From Isoetes taiwanensis (Eukaryota > Streptophyta > Lycopodiopsida > Isoetales > Isoetaceae): a stretch of DNA of 64,000 bases. The DNA lies in assembly GCA_021234155.1 (NCBI GenBank), contig JAJEKV010000001.1:15180245-15244244 (forward strand). The letters run 5' to 3'. Made by a program: the position numbers and the translations under genes. Of the stretch, positions 12,074-23,405 are shown piece after piece; the first letter of the stretch is position 1, and each line of letters starts with the position of its first letter. The notes beneath the pieces were generated by a model. That model was not told the origin of the DNA and did no database searches. It worked only from the letters and a program-made list of their open reading frames with translations.

Positions 12074-13560
12074 GATGAGTTTGACCTTGCATTTTAGTTT
12101 ACTATCTCAATTTTGGTGATTAATATTATGGTTGGCTATTCAGAGAAGGTGTTGCACAGGAGTCTTGATCAAGGATGTGGCATTTGAGAATGCACGTGAG
12201 ATGAAATTTGTTGCAATGTATTGCTTATCTGAATGCGTAAGGGCTTGAACTTTCTATTGTCTACTTATCGTATTTGACAAGACAAGGACTCTTAACTTGT
12301 AATTTTTCTTTTCTTTTCCTGCAAGATGAAAACAATTATTAATCAAGAGTAAAAATTTACAATGTAAATACCTCATCTATCTGTATAAGCAGAAGAAGAT
12401 GCCTTTGGAAAATGAGCCTGAAGCACTGTTTCCTTACTTCAATAGAGGAGACTAGTTATAAGAATAAATTTGAAAGTATAGAATCCAAATACGACCTTTC
12501 ATGTCTAACTCCAGGGAGGAACACCTATAAGCATTAGTATCTTAGCCTGAGCTACAACAATGACCCCATAAGCAGATGTTTAAGTGCCCTAGAAAATATA
12601 GTGTCTTCAACGCTCCCAGATTGACTATAGGAGCCAACTAGAACCAAGATAAAATGCCTTTTGCTTAGTGCCCTATATAAGAGTAGGATGCCAAGAGGAT
12701 GCATTGACTATCCAATTTACTGTTAAATAAGTTGTAACCAGGAGCATGCCGGTTGCACTTTTGGAAAAGCAAAAAAACAATTCTCAAGCGTGTCTTCTCT
12801 AAGGCGTTGCCCTGTGCGCCTAGGCCCGGAAGGCCTCGAGGCCATGCTTGCGTAGCCCCTTACCAGGAGTAACCAGCAAAACACAAGCACCTAGACTTAG
12901 CATCTCGGATTTGGTTCAGTTCTGCAGCCACACCCCGAGGTGGTCACGTGCCATATCGGCCATAGCTATTAGGTTTCGGATTACTTTGAATTATTTGGGA
13001 CTGTTCTCTGATTTTCGGCTCACTAGCATACAATTTCGAGTCTCCACAGCCCAGTGGCCCAGATTCTGCAACCATCTTAAACTTTGTTTGTTTATTTGAG
13101 ATCCAGCACAAACCAGATCCCGTTAGGTTCTGCAGCGACGCCGTGAGGCCGGATTCTTCCTGTCTAGCCTTCAATGCATCCAGCCCAAGGCTCAGACCAG
13201 CAAAGATTCTCATCATATCAGGTTTTGGATTGCTTTTGATTCTTTTTTAGACTATTTTATGTCCTAAAAAGAAGGAAAATGGCTTTGATTTTCTATTAAC
13301 CAGTATAGAAGCTTTTAGTTTTCATAATTTGTGCTTCAGCTTTACTCCACAAGCCTCAAACGTAGCTTTGATTTTCTGATATCCCAAAATACAGTTCTGA
13401 GTTTTCACAGCATCGAGCTCTGAGTTTTTCATAGCCCAATATACAGCAGCACCAACTCCAGTGGCAGACGGGCTCGGTGTAAAAATTCTAGCACACCTGG
13501 TGGGGATCTTATCAAGCAGTTCCTTGAAATTAGAGATAAACTTTGCCCACATCTCTCGGC
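12074..13560. other. Stretch with no recognisable gene
   Basis: AT-rich sequence to about 12,730. Then comes a more GC-rich piece (12,780-13,220) with a TAGGCCCGGAAGGCCT palindromic motif near 12,820 and a weakly repeated phrase (TTCTGCAGC plus CAC/GACGCC) near 12,917 and 13,127. Both strands have open frames of 80-90 codons but no known motif. It could be a degraded 5' region of the LINE ORF1 sequence that follows. Confidence 0.4.
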
Positions 13561-14535
13561 AGCAGAACATGATACGCTATCTCCTGCCTTGGAACAGACA
13601 ATGTTTGCCCCTACTGTTATGATAGAAGCTCAGCAATTCCTTCAAATACTGATCACGATTTCTTCCAAGACCCTGCTGAATTGAAGCCACCACCCTCTCC
13701 CAAACTGCGGGCAGAGATAGCGATACGACCGATCGAGAACTAGACAGCCGTAATGCGCGATTAATCGATCTAGGGCCGGACATGAGCACAGATGCCAGGA
13801 CTCAGACAGCTCCAGCATCATGCAAGGATACCATAATGATCGATGTACGTGTAACTCCGTGTTCGGACACAAACACGATTTTCACAAGCATGGGGAGCGG
13901 GTCCCATCACCGATAGCTGATCCCGAGCAAAATAGAGGCCTCAATCTGCGCATAGTGGGGCTACCTGAAACAGACTCTTGCTCAGATGCTGAACAAGCTG
14001 CAAATTTTTTCACTGATATCATGCACATTCAACAGCCTAGTATTGCCATAGCCCGGCGAGTTGGGGCCCAGAGACCGGACCGACCTCGTCATATAGTCGC
14101 ATTACTTCAAAGACCTCTCTCAGACAGATTATATGTGCTCCAAGACCATGATCATTTGAAGAATAATAGATTCTCTCTGTTTCAGAGGATCTCTCCCCTC
14201 GTCTGATTAACTAGGCTTACGTGGGGAGTTGTGTAAAGTCCGAGAGGCTCAGATGCAGAACAAATGGGCAGTGTACAGAGGGGGCACGACTATCATTCGC
14301 GACCACTGGCCTGAGCACCCTTGGTTGGGATATGCATGGTGCCTTATTAGTTAGTTCTTTTTGTTATTTCTTTCATGTTTTGTTATGGGGCTTTGTCTCC
14401 ATGCTGTGCTTTGTTTAGGCTTAGGCCTTTTTGTTCTGTTGGGGGCTCATTCCCTCTTTCTTTGTTCTGGTCCTATAACCCGATAGGGTTCTCGTGGACG
14501 ATAAAAAACTTATCTATCTATCCATCTTCTAAAAG
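13561..14535 (+). pseudogene. LINE ORF1 remnant joined directly to a LINE 3' tail
   Basis: Frame 13,820-14,206 encodes GLNLRIVGLPE, an acidic or Ala-rich segment, IAIARRVGAQRPDRPRHIV and PLSDRLYVL. This is the layout of the RNA-binding ORF1 protein of L1-type LINEs (LRVxGxPE ... ARRVG ... RPRxI). After a frameshift the conserved tail REAQMQNKWAVYRGG and TTIIRDH follows (14,239-14,305). The sequence then runs into TGGACGATAAAAAACTTATCTATCTATCC (14,495-14,523), a typical plant LINE 3' tail. ORF2 is missing altogether, so the copy has a large internal deletion or is a short derivative. The 5' side (13,561-13,820) is assigned only by position. Confidence 0.65.
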
Positions 14536-15070
14536 GTAGAGCGGGTATAATTGCAGACATACTAAGATCATGGTGATGTCTCAAGGCATTAACCCACAGG
14601 AACCTATAGATAACCTGCCAGCAAAGCACAAACACTTGTGAATGGAGCAACTTAACCCAAAGCCAGCACCATGTATGAACCCAATTGGATTGTGGAATAT
14701 GAAAATGCCATCCATTTGGCTGCGGGAGGGTTTGTGGAGCTAAGAGGATGTGATATATAGATATAAAGTACTTGCCTCTATGAATATCCTCGTGGCAACC
14801 ACAAGCTAGCATTTTTATAACGTTGGCCTCCACCACAAGAGGCAGATTCTCTGCTACCTTCTCTCAGATAACATTGAAATGGGAAAGTAAAAATTTTGTA
14901 TGAAACATAGGCCAAGATAATAGACGACCACTTTCATACCATGCTTGAATGGAAACGACGCATGCAAGGTCCCATTGTCTCTGTATAAGGGGATGAACGA
15001 AAGCAGCAACAAGTGGACGTGCTGAGAGGTTTGGTGGAGATTTGGTTTGGAGAGATGTACTCTTTAGTTG
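14536..15070 (-). pseudogene. Minus-strand LINE ORF2 fragment (copy of 16,865-17,280)
   Basis: Nucleotide similarity to 16,865-17,280 is visible throughout, for example CAATTGGRTTGTGGAAT, ATATCCTCRTG and GTGCTGAGAGGTTT-like blocks in the same order. On the minus strand it encodes CHEDIHRGKYF and WVHTWCWLW, the connector between RT and zinc-binding domain that the better preserved neighbour also has. It is incomplete at both ends and interrupted by stops. It starts at the simple-repeat tail of the preceding ORF1 copy. Confidence 0.6.
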
Positions 15071-16312
15071 TGAATTATGTGGCGCTTAACACAAAGTCTG
15101 TTTAAAAGCATTACCCTTAAAGTGTTCTACAATTAGCTGTTGTTGGCATTTGCTTTACTCAGTTTGTTCCTTTATATCCTACCTTCCACTATGTTCATGT
15201 GTTGTTAGGTCAAAATGCTGGATGTAGGATATAGTTTAAGAAATCTGACTTTACATTGCAATCCTGGATTAGTTCTTGTTACCTTCCATTACTTATTAAT
15301 GTAATGTAGAAACTTTTATGTGTATAGTGTAGGAAAACAATGACCATCCATGTGGAGGTTGTAGTAATGAGGAAACCTTCAGTGGTAAATGCAAGACAGA
15401 ACAACATATTGCTATTCTTGATCACTTAAATGATATGAAATAATTGGCAAGCCAAGGACATTTGTTTTATTTCAAGTCTATGGTTATAAAAAGTATGATA
15501 GCGACTGGCGAGAACAGATGATCATGCAATTGCAAGAAAGTTGGTTATTGAAGATGTCATTGTGGAGACGCAACCCAAGGTAAAGCAAAAAAAAGGAAAC
15601 AATTACGATGATTTAGTTTCTTGCTTGACATTGTTATCATACAACCATCTATCCTTTATTCTAATAAATGGATTATGCTATAGAGCTGATGGCAGTAATG
15701 ACTTACCACCTTTAATAGTTGCTCATATGGCAATAGGAGTAGGTCTTGAGATAGCAAATGTTTTGCTGATAAAGAGCAATTTGGAAGATATCATAACATC
15801 CATTGATTTATCATACGAGACATTCTTTCCTATAAATAGCTCAATTATATGTTAGGTTAGGATATAACATTATACATACCTATTGCTTTATTTTTTGTTG
15901 CCAGCTTGCAGATGTGCAGCTATCCATTGTCAACCATTGTATAAAGTCTATTAAGATGAATGAAGTATATCATCTTTGATCTCTCAATAGTACCCTTGGT
16001 ACCTTTTTTTGATCTCATGCAAGGGAGGGGCTTCTTCTTGCATGGGTTGACCTTTCTTGGCATTTTTTTTTCGATCCTCTAGTCTCTTTTGTCTCAGTCT
16101 TGTTTGTCTTTATTTGGGCTAGTACCTTCAAACTTTGCTCCAAAGGCTATTAGGGGCAGAGACAGAGATGTCGGTTGAAGAAGAGGGGTTGTTGGTGGAG
16201 GAAGAAGTGGCAGGAATTCTAATGTTATTATTGTTGAAGAGGTTGCAGAATTGGAAGATGATGGTGATGAAATCAACTTGATGTAACTATAGTAGAAAAT
16301 TCTTATAATAGT
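15071..16312. other. Stretch with no recognised gene; one unassigned 105-codon frame
   Basis: A plus-strand frame at 15,541-15,855 is open for about 105 codons. It has no domain that I recognise, but lies 5' of a copia fragment in the same orientation, so it may belong to that element's gag region. 15,980-16,090 is T-rich and partly shows low-complexity TTTCTTGG/TTTTTTTT sequence. Nothing else is supported. Confidence 0.4.
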
Positions 16313-16620
16313 GTGGAGAGATGCATAGCATCTTTAGCTGGAAACTTGAAGGAGCATTCTGCTAAAGGACATGAACCCATACAATTAAAAGATGGAGGTA
16401 TGAAGAAAATAGAAAGAACTGGAGTGCTAGAGATTTTCAATTTAAGAGGAAAGAGTGTAGATGTAAAGCAATTGTTATGTGTGCCAACACTTGTCATAAA
16501 TATAATTTCTTATTTGACTTGTAGATCTGGGTTATAAACTTGTTTTTGACAAGATAGAATGTAAAGAGTATCTTCATAATAAAGGTTGCTGTAAAACAAA
16601 TTTAAAAACCTCTTTAGTAT
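16313..16620 (+). pseudogene. Ty1/copia gag-pre-integrase remnant
   Basis: The plus frame from 16,313 encodes KKIERTGVLEIFNLRGKSV, then VKQLLCVPTLVINIIS. After a +1 shift, DLGYKLVFDKIECKEYL follows (16,521-16,571). The pattern G-x-(V/L)-x(6,8)-G-K, L-x-V-P-x-L-x-x-N-(L/I)-I-S and GY-x-(V/L)-x-F-D is the region between protease and integrase in plant copia pol. The fragment covers about 100 residues and stops where a minus-strand LINE begins, so it was truncated or interrupted. Confidence 0.65.
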
Positions 16621-16639
16621 TGACAAACGTACTTTGTTT

Positions 16640-18160
16640 AGAGGTAACTTTGTGTCTTTACCATCAATTCAACTTTGTGTGAAAGAAGACTGCATTGGCT
16701 ATATCTAGTGCAATCTTGAAATAAACCTTGCATGCCAGTTGAACTTCTGGACAAGCTACGAGACAATGCTCGAGTGTCTCAATGTCTGAAATGCAGAGGG
16801 GGTATACTGTAGATATGTGAAGACCATAGCGGTCATAAGGCATTAAAATGTGCGGGCACCTATGGAAGTATAAAGACTTTGGAATGAAGCAACTTATCTC
16901 AAAGTTAATGCCATGTACAAATTCAATTGGGTTGTGGAATTTGCAGTTGTCACCCATCTGCCAATGGGAGGGGATGTGGAGTGAGATATATGGATCTGAC
17001 AAAGGGTTTGCCTCTGTAGATATCCTCATGACAAGCCCAAACCACCCTTTCCATGACATCAACCTCCACTATAAGAGGAAAGTTTTCGGCAACCTTTTCC
17101 CATATGGACACATATCCTAAGAAGAGTAGGAATTTTGCCGGAAACTCAAGTCAAGACAAAGTTTTGTCTGAAACTCACCTTCTTACTATGCTTGAAAAGA
17201 GATGACACATGCTAGAACCTATTGTCTATGTGAAAAAGGGTGAACTGATGCAGCAAGTAGAGATGCTGAGAGGTTTTGCAATAGTGGCGCCCACCACTAA
17301 TAGGACATAGGTGGAAGGACGGGACTAGAAAAGATGCATGATCACATCCCACACTGTAAACAATTCTTGTAAAAGAAGAGGCATCTAAAGAAAGCTAAAG
17401 AGGATGAAACAGTGCCCAAGAATTGGTTTTGCCTTCTTTCCCATAGAGATACATTGAGTTAAGGATTGTTTGGAAAGTGTAAACCAAGAGAGCCATCTCC
17501 AGCATTGGGGAGCAACTTGGGATGCAAGTGGAATTTCAAACAACTTGGTGGCATGTCCATAAGCAAGCAACTTCCATGAACACATGGGTGTGCCAGAGTG
17601 TCCAAAGTCCGTAGAGTCACATCCCATAAGCACACTGAAAGCCAGTAAAAATGGATATGTAAGTGCGGTTTTGCAACTTCTAGGTTCTCAATGTTAGCGA
17701 CCAATAAGATAAACATGTCATCTATATATTGATTGCAAACTTCATGCATGCCATCCTCCATACCTAGACCATGAGGTAGCCCCTTCATTGTCGCAACACC
17801 AAATTGCGATAAAGCATGCGCAATAATTATAAAAAGGAGTAGTGTGAAAGGCCATCCCTGCCAAATACCTACAGGTTCATGACATCTGATATGAACTGCT
17901 ACCCAAATTCCAATATGAAAAAGATAGGTGCATGAACTCCCAGTTAATACTGTCATAAGCCTTTATAAAATCAAGCTTAAGTAAAACAGAAAGATTTTGC
18001 TGATGCGCCCAACATATATAGCAGCCACATTATTGAGAATACATCTTATCGGGAAAAACTCTAATTGACTTGTGAAAATGGACTCGTCCAAAATGTTCTT
18101 TACCCGCTCTGTGAAAATTTTGGTGAAGATTTTATACACAGATGACAACAAAGTGATTGA
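16640..18160 (-). pseudogene. Minus-strand LINE ORF2 relic, RT to zinc-binding domain
   Basis: In the direction of translation, 18,151-17,970 encodes VYKIFTKIFTERVK (RT palm entry, equal to VYKIIAKxLxxRLK). 17,880-17,690 encodes IWQGWPFTLLLF (motif B) and NQYIDDMFILL (motif C, YIDD in place of the usual YADD). 17,280-16,865 is the connector shared with 14,536-15,070. 16,800-16,720 encodes CISDIETLEHCLVAC, the zinc-binding pattern. Frame changes occur between the segments. The C-terminal order is intact but the N-terminal RT, endonuclease and ORF1 are not found, so this is a 5'-truncated and decayed copy. Confidence 0.75.
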
Positions 18161-19620
18161 TCGTCAATCTAATCTTTGGTCTTGGGGATCAATGAGTGGC
18201 ACCTGTTTACAAAATGCTGACCAAAGCACTAGACCGTCCATGGATGTGAAAGTTTCACTTCTAGTCTATTCTTTCTATTCTTAATACATTTTCCCATGAA
18301 CAATGTATTGATATCGCAAATTCTTTGTGATTCAGAAGATATCTTAAATCTCTCGAGTATTAATTGGCTTTTATATAGGCCACGAGATAATACTGACATA
18401 ATAATAGCAATTAATCTCTCCATTTACGAATCCCTCATTTGGCACCAACCTTGCTTGCTTGATGTAGCAAACAACAAGTATAACTGTTCCATTCTTTATT
18501 ACCAAAATCTCATGATGCGACTTCTTTTCACCATCTTCACGTTGTTACTACATATAAATAAATAGGTGTGCATCCAACAAATTTGCTTAAACTATTGTAA
18601 AATTCTCATGGTCCAATTTTAGATTCTTGCCTTTTGTCAATGTCATATTCTTACATCTTGCACCCCACTAAGTTAATGATATCAATATCCCCCCCATTTG
18701 TAACTCTTATATTTAGACTACTATTTTGACTATTTGAGCTGATGCATAGACATTTCCATTGCACGTGTCATTGTTGCCATAAATCTATTATAAATTTGTA
18801 ACACATAGGAGACTCAATTTTGCGCTTTGATGGTAGATGGCATCGTTAGATATTTATTACCAGTTAAAAGTGGATGATGCATTATATAAACATGCGCTAG
18901 ACATCAAAAGTTGGATGATTTTAAATTGTAGACGTGTTCTCTTTCTAAGATCTTAACAAATCATGCAAAACATGACTTTTTCGTTGGACAATTGCTTTTC
19001 CCACAATGTACACCTACAAACAAATCAAAACAAACCAAACAATCCGCCATAGTGTAATCAACCAGGTCTAATGCAATGAAATCTGCCTCCACTTCATCAG
19101 TGGGATAAACATATCTATGATATTCCTCCTCAACATCCACAAAGTTTGCATCATCGTTCCCCGGGCTGCATTTGTCATTCCAATAGCATAACAATAAATA
19201 CAAAATATTGCCATGCAACCACATGGGATGCCCACCGAAGTATTTATGTACTTCCATAAATACATATACTGGCCCATAGGTGGCTAGGTTTGTTACAGTC
19301 TCCCCTTCTAAAATTTAACCCATGCCCTCATGGGTCGATCATAGATTTTGTGAAGCATTCCTCCAGCCAATTAGAATCAATAGGCAATGCCAACTTATTC
19401 ACTAATCTATACCTCAACATCATCAAGAGTTGCTCTCATTGTCTATATAAAGATTTCTCTTTTGACATACTTCCATGGTAACCACAAAGTCTCTAAACAC
19501 TACTCCTCCTTCTCCTGAGGATAGCATTTCTAGATGACTCTGAAAAAAAAAACCATTAGTATCATAGTTCCATAACCTCAACTTAATCTTTGATTTGCAA
19601 TGTCAACTCTCAAAGATCCA
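18161..19620. other. Stretch with no recognisable gene
   Basis: AT-rich. A 98-codon minus-strand frame at 18,961-19,257 is acidic and Cys-containing but matches no family that I know. If the primer-binding site proposed at 19,624-19,637 is real, this stretch would be the 5' internal region of a minus-strand LTR element, but no gag or pol motif supports that. Confidence 0.35.
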
Positions 19621-19623
19621 ACA

Positions 19624-19650
19624 TGCTCCGATACCAACTGTGAGGAGCCT
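19624..19650 (-). mobile_element. Candidate LTR-retrotransposon primer-binding site and LTR edge
   Basis: On the minus strand the sequence reads TTGGTATCGGAGCA, which matches the canonical initiator-Met tRNA primer-binding site of plant copia elements (TGGTATCAGAGC) at all but one of 12 positions. It is preceded on that strand by ...CTCACA, so an LTR would begin on the plus strand at TGTGAGGAG (19,639). The expected LTR would extend to higher coordinates; I could not find its other edge or a second LTR. Confidence 0.4.
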
Positions 19651-21290
19651 GCCTAGTTGACCCTCCTGGCAACTCGAGATCTTGTCAAAACTTGCAAAGA
19701 CTTTTGCTAAGTTGGCATGCAAAAATTGAATATGGTGAAGAATTGAATTTTTTTTACTTGTAATATTCAAAGATCAATAATAATATGCTCAAATGGGTGG
19801 TGAGCTTTGTGCTTAAGGGGTGGATTTGTGCTTATTTCCTTTAATTCTTGACGATTGTTTTGTAGATACAGCCTGGAGTTTACACAACGTATCATGAAAA
19901 CTGAAAAGCAAGATATGGAAACAAAACTTTGAAGCCAACAATCTATTTATGTATGAGGAGTTACAGCATCAATAGACTTGATGCTTATTGCAATTAGTAG
20001 TAGTTGATAGCTTCAACACTAGTTTTGAATTTCCCAGTCAGCTAGATATATCTTTTTTTTATATGATAGGCCTTGTAAATAAACAACACGACATACTAAT
20101 AGTACATATTTACCTTGTCTCATAGTACATATTTACCTTATCTCTGCAGTGCCAAAATAACAGTACCATTCTAAAATTCAAAATGAAACATGGATGGAGC
20201 TATAATAGGATCTTCTATGCTACAAAACCCTCATCTATATATGTTCATAGGCAAAGTTCTCCCCATCTTGTATATTCCATATTCGTTCTCTTAACCTAAT
20301 TCTACTGTGTTCCTTTGTGATAATGAGAGATGGAGCAACAATTGTGATACTGCAAAGATTTGAAATTATTACTCTGCTTCAGCTGGCTTAGAAGTACAAG
20401 ATAACCACCATAACTCCAATGGTTTCACCTATTATTGTGACGCATGCTTCTTTTGGTACCCGTTTATGACCTTTCGAGTATCAGAATGGTGCAGTCAGGA
20501 GCTGTTCCTCTGCAACAGACAAAAACATGAGAGTTTTTTATATTCAACAAGAGTTATTGAAGCATATAAATCCTGGAAAGAATTAAATGGGAAAAAAAAA
20601 AGGTGTTGCTGATTAAAAAACATACGTGGAAGAAATCACCTTCAATGGGCCACATCATGCAACAGAGTTATTCATCTTGCCCTATGCTCTATGTGAAAAG
20701 GAGTTTGGATTTTAAACCTCAATAGAGAACCTGGTGAGCAAAAATACGAAAAACCAAAGTCGCCAAGTTGACTATAAGAGTGGCAAAATATATGTCCTAC
20801 CTTCCAAATGCTATAACATAAGGTGGGCATCTTCATGATATTCTAGAGTCTCACATGCAGAGATATGCATATCACAACGATGGCAGGTTGTTAGTACAGT
20901 TAGCAAAGCCAAAGGAGCAAGCGACAAAGGATTATGACAAGTTGCTGATAGAGTTAGAGAAGCCAAGGAGCAAGGAAAGCCAAGGACCAAGGGATAAACA
21001 TGAAAGATGAAAGTGTATGGTCCAGACTTAGGCTACATTTCCATGTACATAACTAAACTTCGAAATATGTGCCATGTGTCAAAGGTGTCGACTTGAGCTC
21101 TAAAGGCTATGTTCCCATGTACATAACCGGACTTGAAAATATATGCCACGTGTCAAAGCATCGTCAAAGATATCGACCGAGCTCTCATGCATTTCTGAAA
21201 ATTCAAAGTCAACTTTGGCAATAACTATGCCACGTGTTAAAGGTAAGGTGCATGGTACGGTCCACCAGTGCCTTCGACTTTATTTTTTGG
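19651..21290. other. Stretch without a gene; short imperfect tandem phrases
   Basis: There is no coding motif. Between 21,035 and 21,240 a phrase including CCATGTACATAAC, a TGCCACGTGT box (CACGTG core) and TCGAC-GAGCTC recurs two to three times about 75-80 bp apart. At 20,885-20,985 an AAGCCAAGGAGCAAG phrase is repeated imperfectly. If this is an LTR related to the candidate edge at 19,639, it is too decayed to define. Confidence 0.35.
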
Positions 21291-21297
21291 AAGGAGT

Positions 21298-21348
21298 AAT
21301 TTTTGCCAGCAGGAAATTTCGGCGAGAAATTTCCTGCTGGCAAAAATT
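21298..21348. repeat. Perfect 23-bp inverted repeat (hairpin, 5-nt loop)
   Basis: Arms at 21,298-21,320 and 21,326-21,348 are exact reverse complements around the loop GGCGA. The core of each arm is TTTGCCAGCAGGAAATTTC or its complement. In RNA it would form a strong hairpin. It sits just outside the candidate element at 21,355-22,183 and may be part of the same structure. No coding role is evident. Confidence 0.9.
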
Positions 21349-21354
21349 CTCCGA

Positions 21355-22183
21355 CGAAATTTTATGTGACCTTGAAATTTTTTTCCCTTCTTGCCCGCAG
21401 GAGTCCTCGCGGGCCGATTCCTGCTAGTTTTTGATAGATTAGGGCGCTAGGGTGTAGATCTTGGTTGTTGAAGGTGAGCGCCTGGCCATCGCCATGAATT
21501 TTATCGACATTTTTGAGGATTTTCATGATTTTAGCTAGTGTAGCTTCTTGGCAAGGCTTCAAAGCGAAGTTTTAAAGCATTTTGGCGAAGTTTTGGAGCA
21601 TTTTGGCTTAGTTTTTGGAGCATTTTGGCGAAGTTTTGAAGCATTTTGGCGAGTTTTGAAGCATTTTGGCGAAGTTTTTGAAGCATTTTGGCGAAGTTTT
21701 GGCAGTCTCGTGGTCAGAAGAAACTTTGCTTTTGTGTTTTTGTTTTTATGTTGTAATATTTTCTTCTTACTCGTCTTTCTTGCAGACCGCGAAGTATCAA
21801 GAAAGGAGTCGATTTTGAGGTTTGGATCCGTGCCATTCTAACCGCCAGGAGGTCCTTTTTTAGTGATTTTGTTTGTATTTGAAACTTTGTATGTGAAGCT
21901 TTGATCACAGTTTGATCGTAAACTTTGTACTTGAAGGCGTGTTATGAAACCGTATCCTTTTTTTATCGATATGAAATTGGAAGCCGTGGTTGAAATGATA
22001 TGAAATTGTAATCGTTGTAATGATCATCGATATGAAACTTATCAGTTGAAAACTTGTTGAAACTTAACTGCTGAAATTTATGGAATGTTGAAATTTATGG
22101 AAAACAACAGGCAATGGCCTTGAAATTTCACCTTGAAAAATCAAGGTGATTTAGCCTATAATTTCAAGGTCACTAAAATTTCG
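21355..22183. mobile_element. Candidate non-autonomous inverted-repeat element (about 830 bp)
   Basis: The 25 bases at 21,355-21,379 (CGAAATTTTATGTGACCTTG, then AAATT) and the reverse complement of 22,160-22,183 agree at 24 positions with one inserted T. Between them lie the GCATTTTGGCGAAG minisatellite and a second hairpin (22,113-22,169). No transposase frame is present. Target-site duplications are not evident, so this may be a MITE-like element or simply an inverted repeat pair. Confidence 0.4.
21561..21706. repeat. Minisatellite of about 21-23 bp units (GCATTTTGGCGAAGTTTTGGA type)
   Basis: About seven imperfect tandem copies of a unit built on GCATTTTGGCGAAGTTTT, differing by one to three bases and by length of the T run. 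In one plus frame it gives a repeated HFGEVLE/AFWRSFE peptide, but the frame has no other gene features, so I treat the frame as a by-product. Confidence 0.85.
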
Positions 22184-23400
22184 TAGTCAGGCGATAGCAT
22201 GGGGATTGTAGCTTTAGTGAGAATATACAAGCTTTTGTAAAGAGTATGAAACCTTTTACCTTCTTATATTAGAAGCCATTTGCTCATTGCCATTATCTAA
22301 TAGATCTTTGTAAAAGACAAATGGGGGATGTAACAATAGTTTTTTTTTTTTTTTTTACTTATATAGGTTTTAGAAATGTTTTGCATGTCCTATATGACAA
22401 AAATAAGACCTTAATAAGAAGCAAGTTGGACACCTGTTACAATTCAAATCTGTCCTAATTCAAATGATGCATGTTCATATAACTCATCCCATTTCATGTA
22501 AGACATATATGATGACATCATCAACCATACGAGTACAAAATTGAGCCTCTGGGTGTTTTGAATACGAAGCAGGAGATGTGATAATGATGTGTACAACAAA
22601 AACTTCTTGGCATTTGCAAAATGGGACATAACAATAGTACAAAGATGGCAGTACGAATGGGGTCAACGCGATGTCGATATCAACAATTTAGTGGGATACA
22701 AGATGTATAAAATATGATGCTGACAAAAGGCAAGAATGTGATGTTGGAACCATGAGAATTCCCATAGTAATACATTTGGGTACACACCTATTCTTTATTC
22801 ACGATGAAAACTGGAGGGTGGTCAAAAGAAGTGACACCATGCATATTCTGTGATAAAGCTCCAAGATTTTGATAGCAAATAGTGGAACATTTGGATTCGG
22901 ATACCGCAAGGCCGTACAGAGCAAGCAGAGGCGGAGTCGAAATGGGGGGATCAGTGAACATACAGAGGCAAATGGTTACTGATACGATCAGTGTTATTGC
23001 GTGGCTTGCATGAGTGGCCAAGTCATGCTCTGAGACATTTAAGATATCTTCTCAATCCCGTGGAATCGCGACTTCGCTATCATGTGCAAAGGAAAAGACT
23101 TTTGCACCATATTGGACACCTTACAACTACCTTAAACCTTTGCACACCACCTTAAACCATTGACAACGGTCCAGATGCATCCCAACGAACCACATTGATC
23201 TCAACCATTGAGGCATACTTAACGCACAAAAAGAGTGCTTAAAGCGGATCTTTGACTCGAAATGTGCAGCGAATAGGAATCTGCCACGTCGAGTCTTTTG
23301 TGGCGAGAAGTTGATCGTGGCGGATAACGGCACGAGGGGATGACACGCTCGGAGATCGGACGGTCAATAGTTTTGTAGCATTATGTTCGAGTAAAATTTC
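22184..23400. other. Upstream spacer of the cotransporter gene
   Basis: AT-rich with a long T run at 22,340-22,356 and no coding motif on either strand. 23,100-23,230 contains the doubled phrase CTACCTTAAACC/CACCTTAAACC and ACGTGGC-like sequence near the gene. It probably includes distal promoter sequence; no specific site can be defended. Confidence 0.4.
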
Positions 23401-23405
23401 TGCCC

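Noticed and set aside
15541-15855. 105-codon frame as a host gene
   Set aside because: No domain is recognised and it lies beside a copia fragment in the same orientation, so a transposon origin is more likely; not listed as a gene.
21548-21841. Open frame over the minisatellite, with a repeated AFWRSFE peptide
   Set aside because: The peptide repetition is a consequence of the DNA repeat; the frame has no start context, no exon structure and no homologue that I know.
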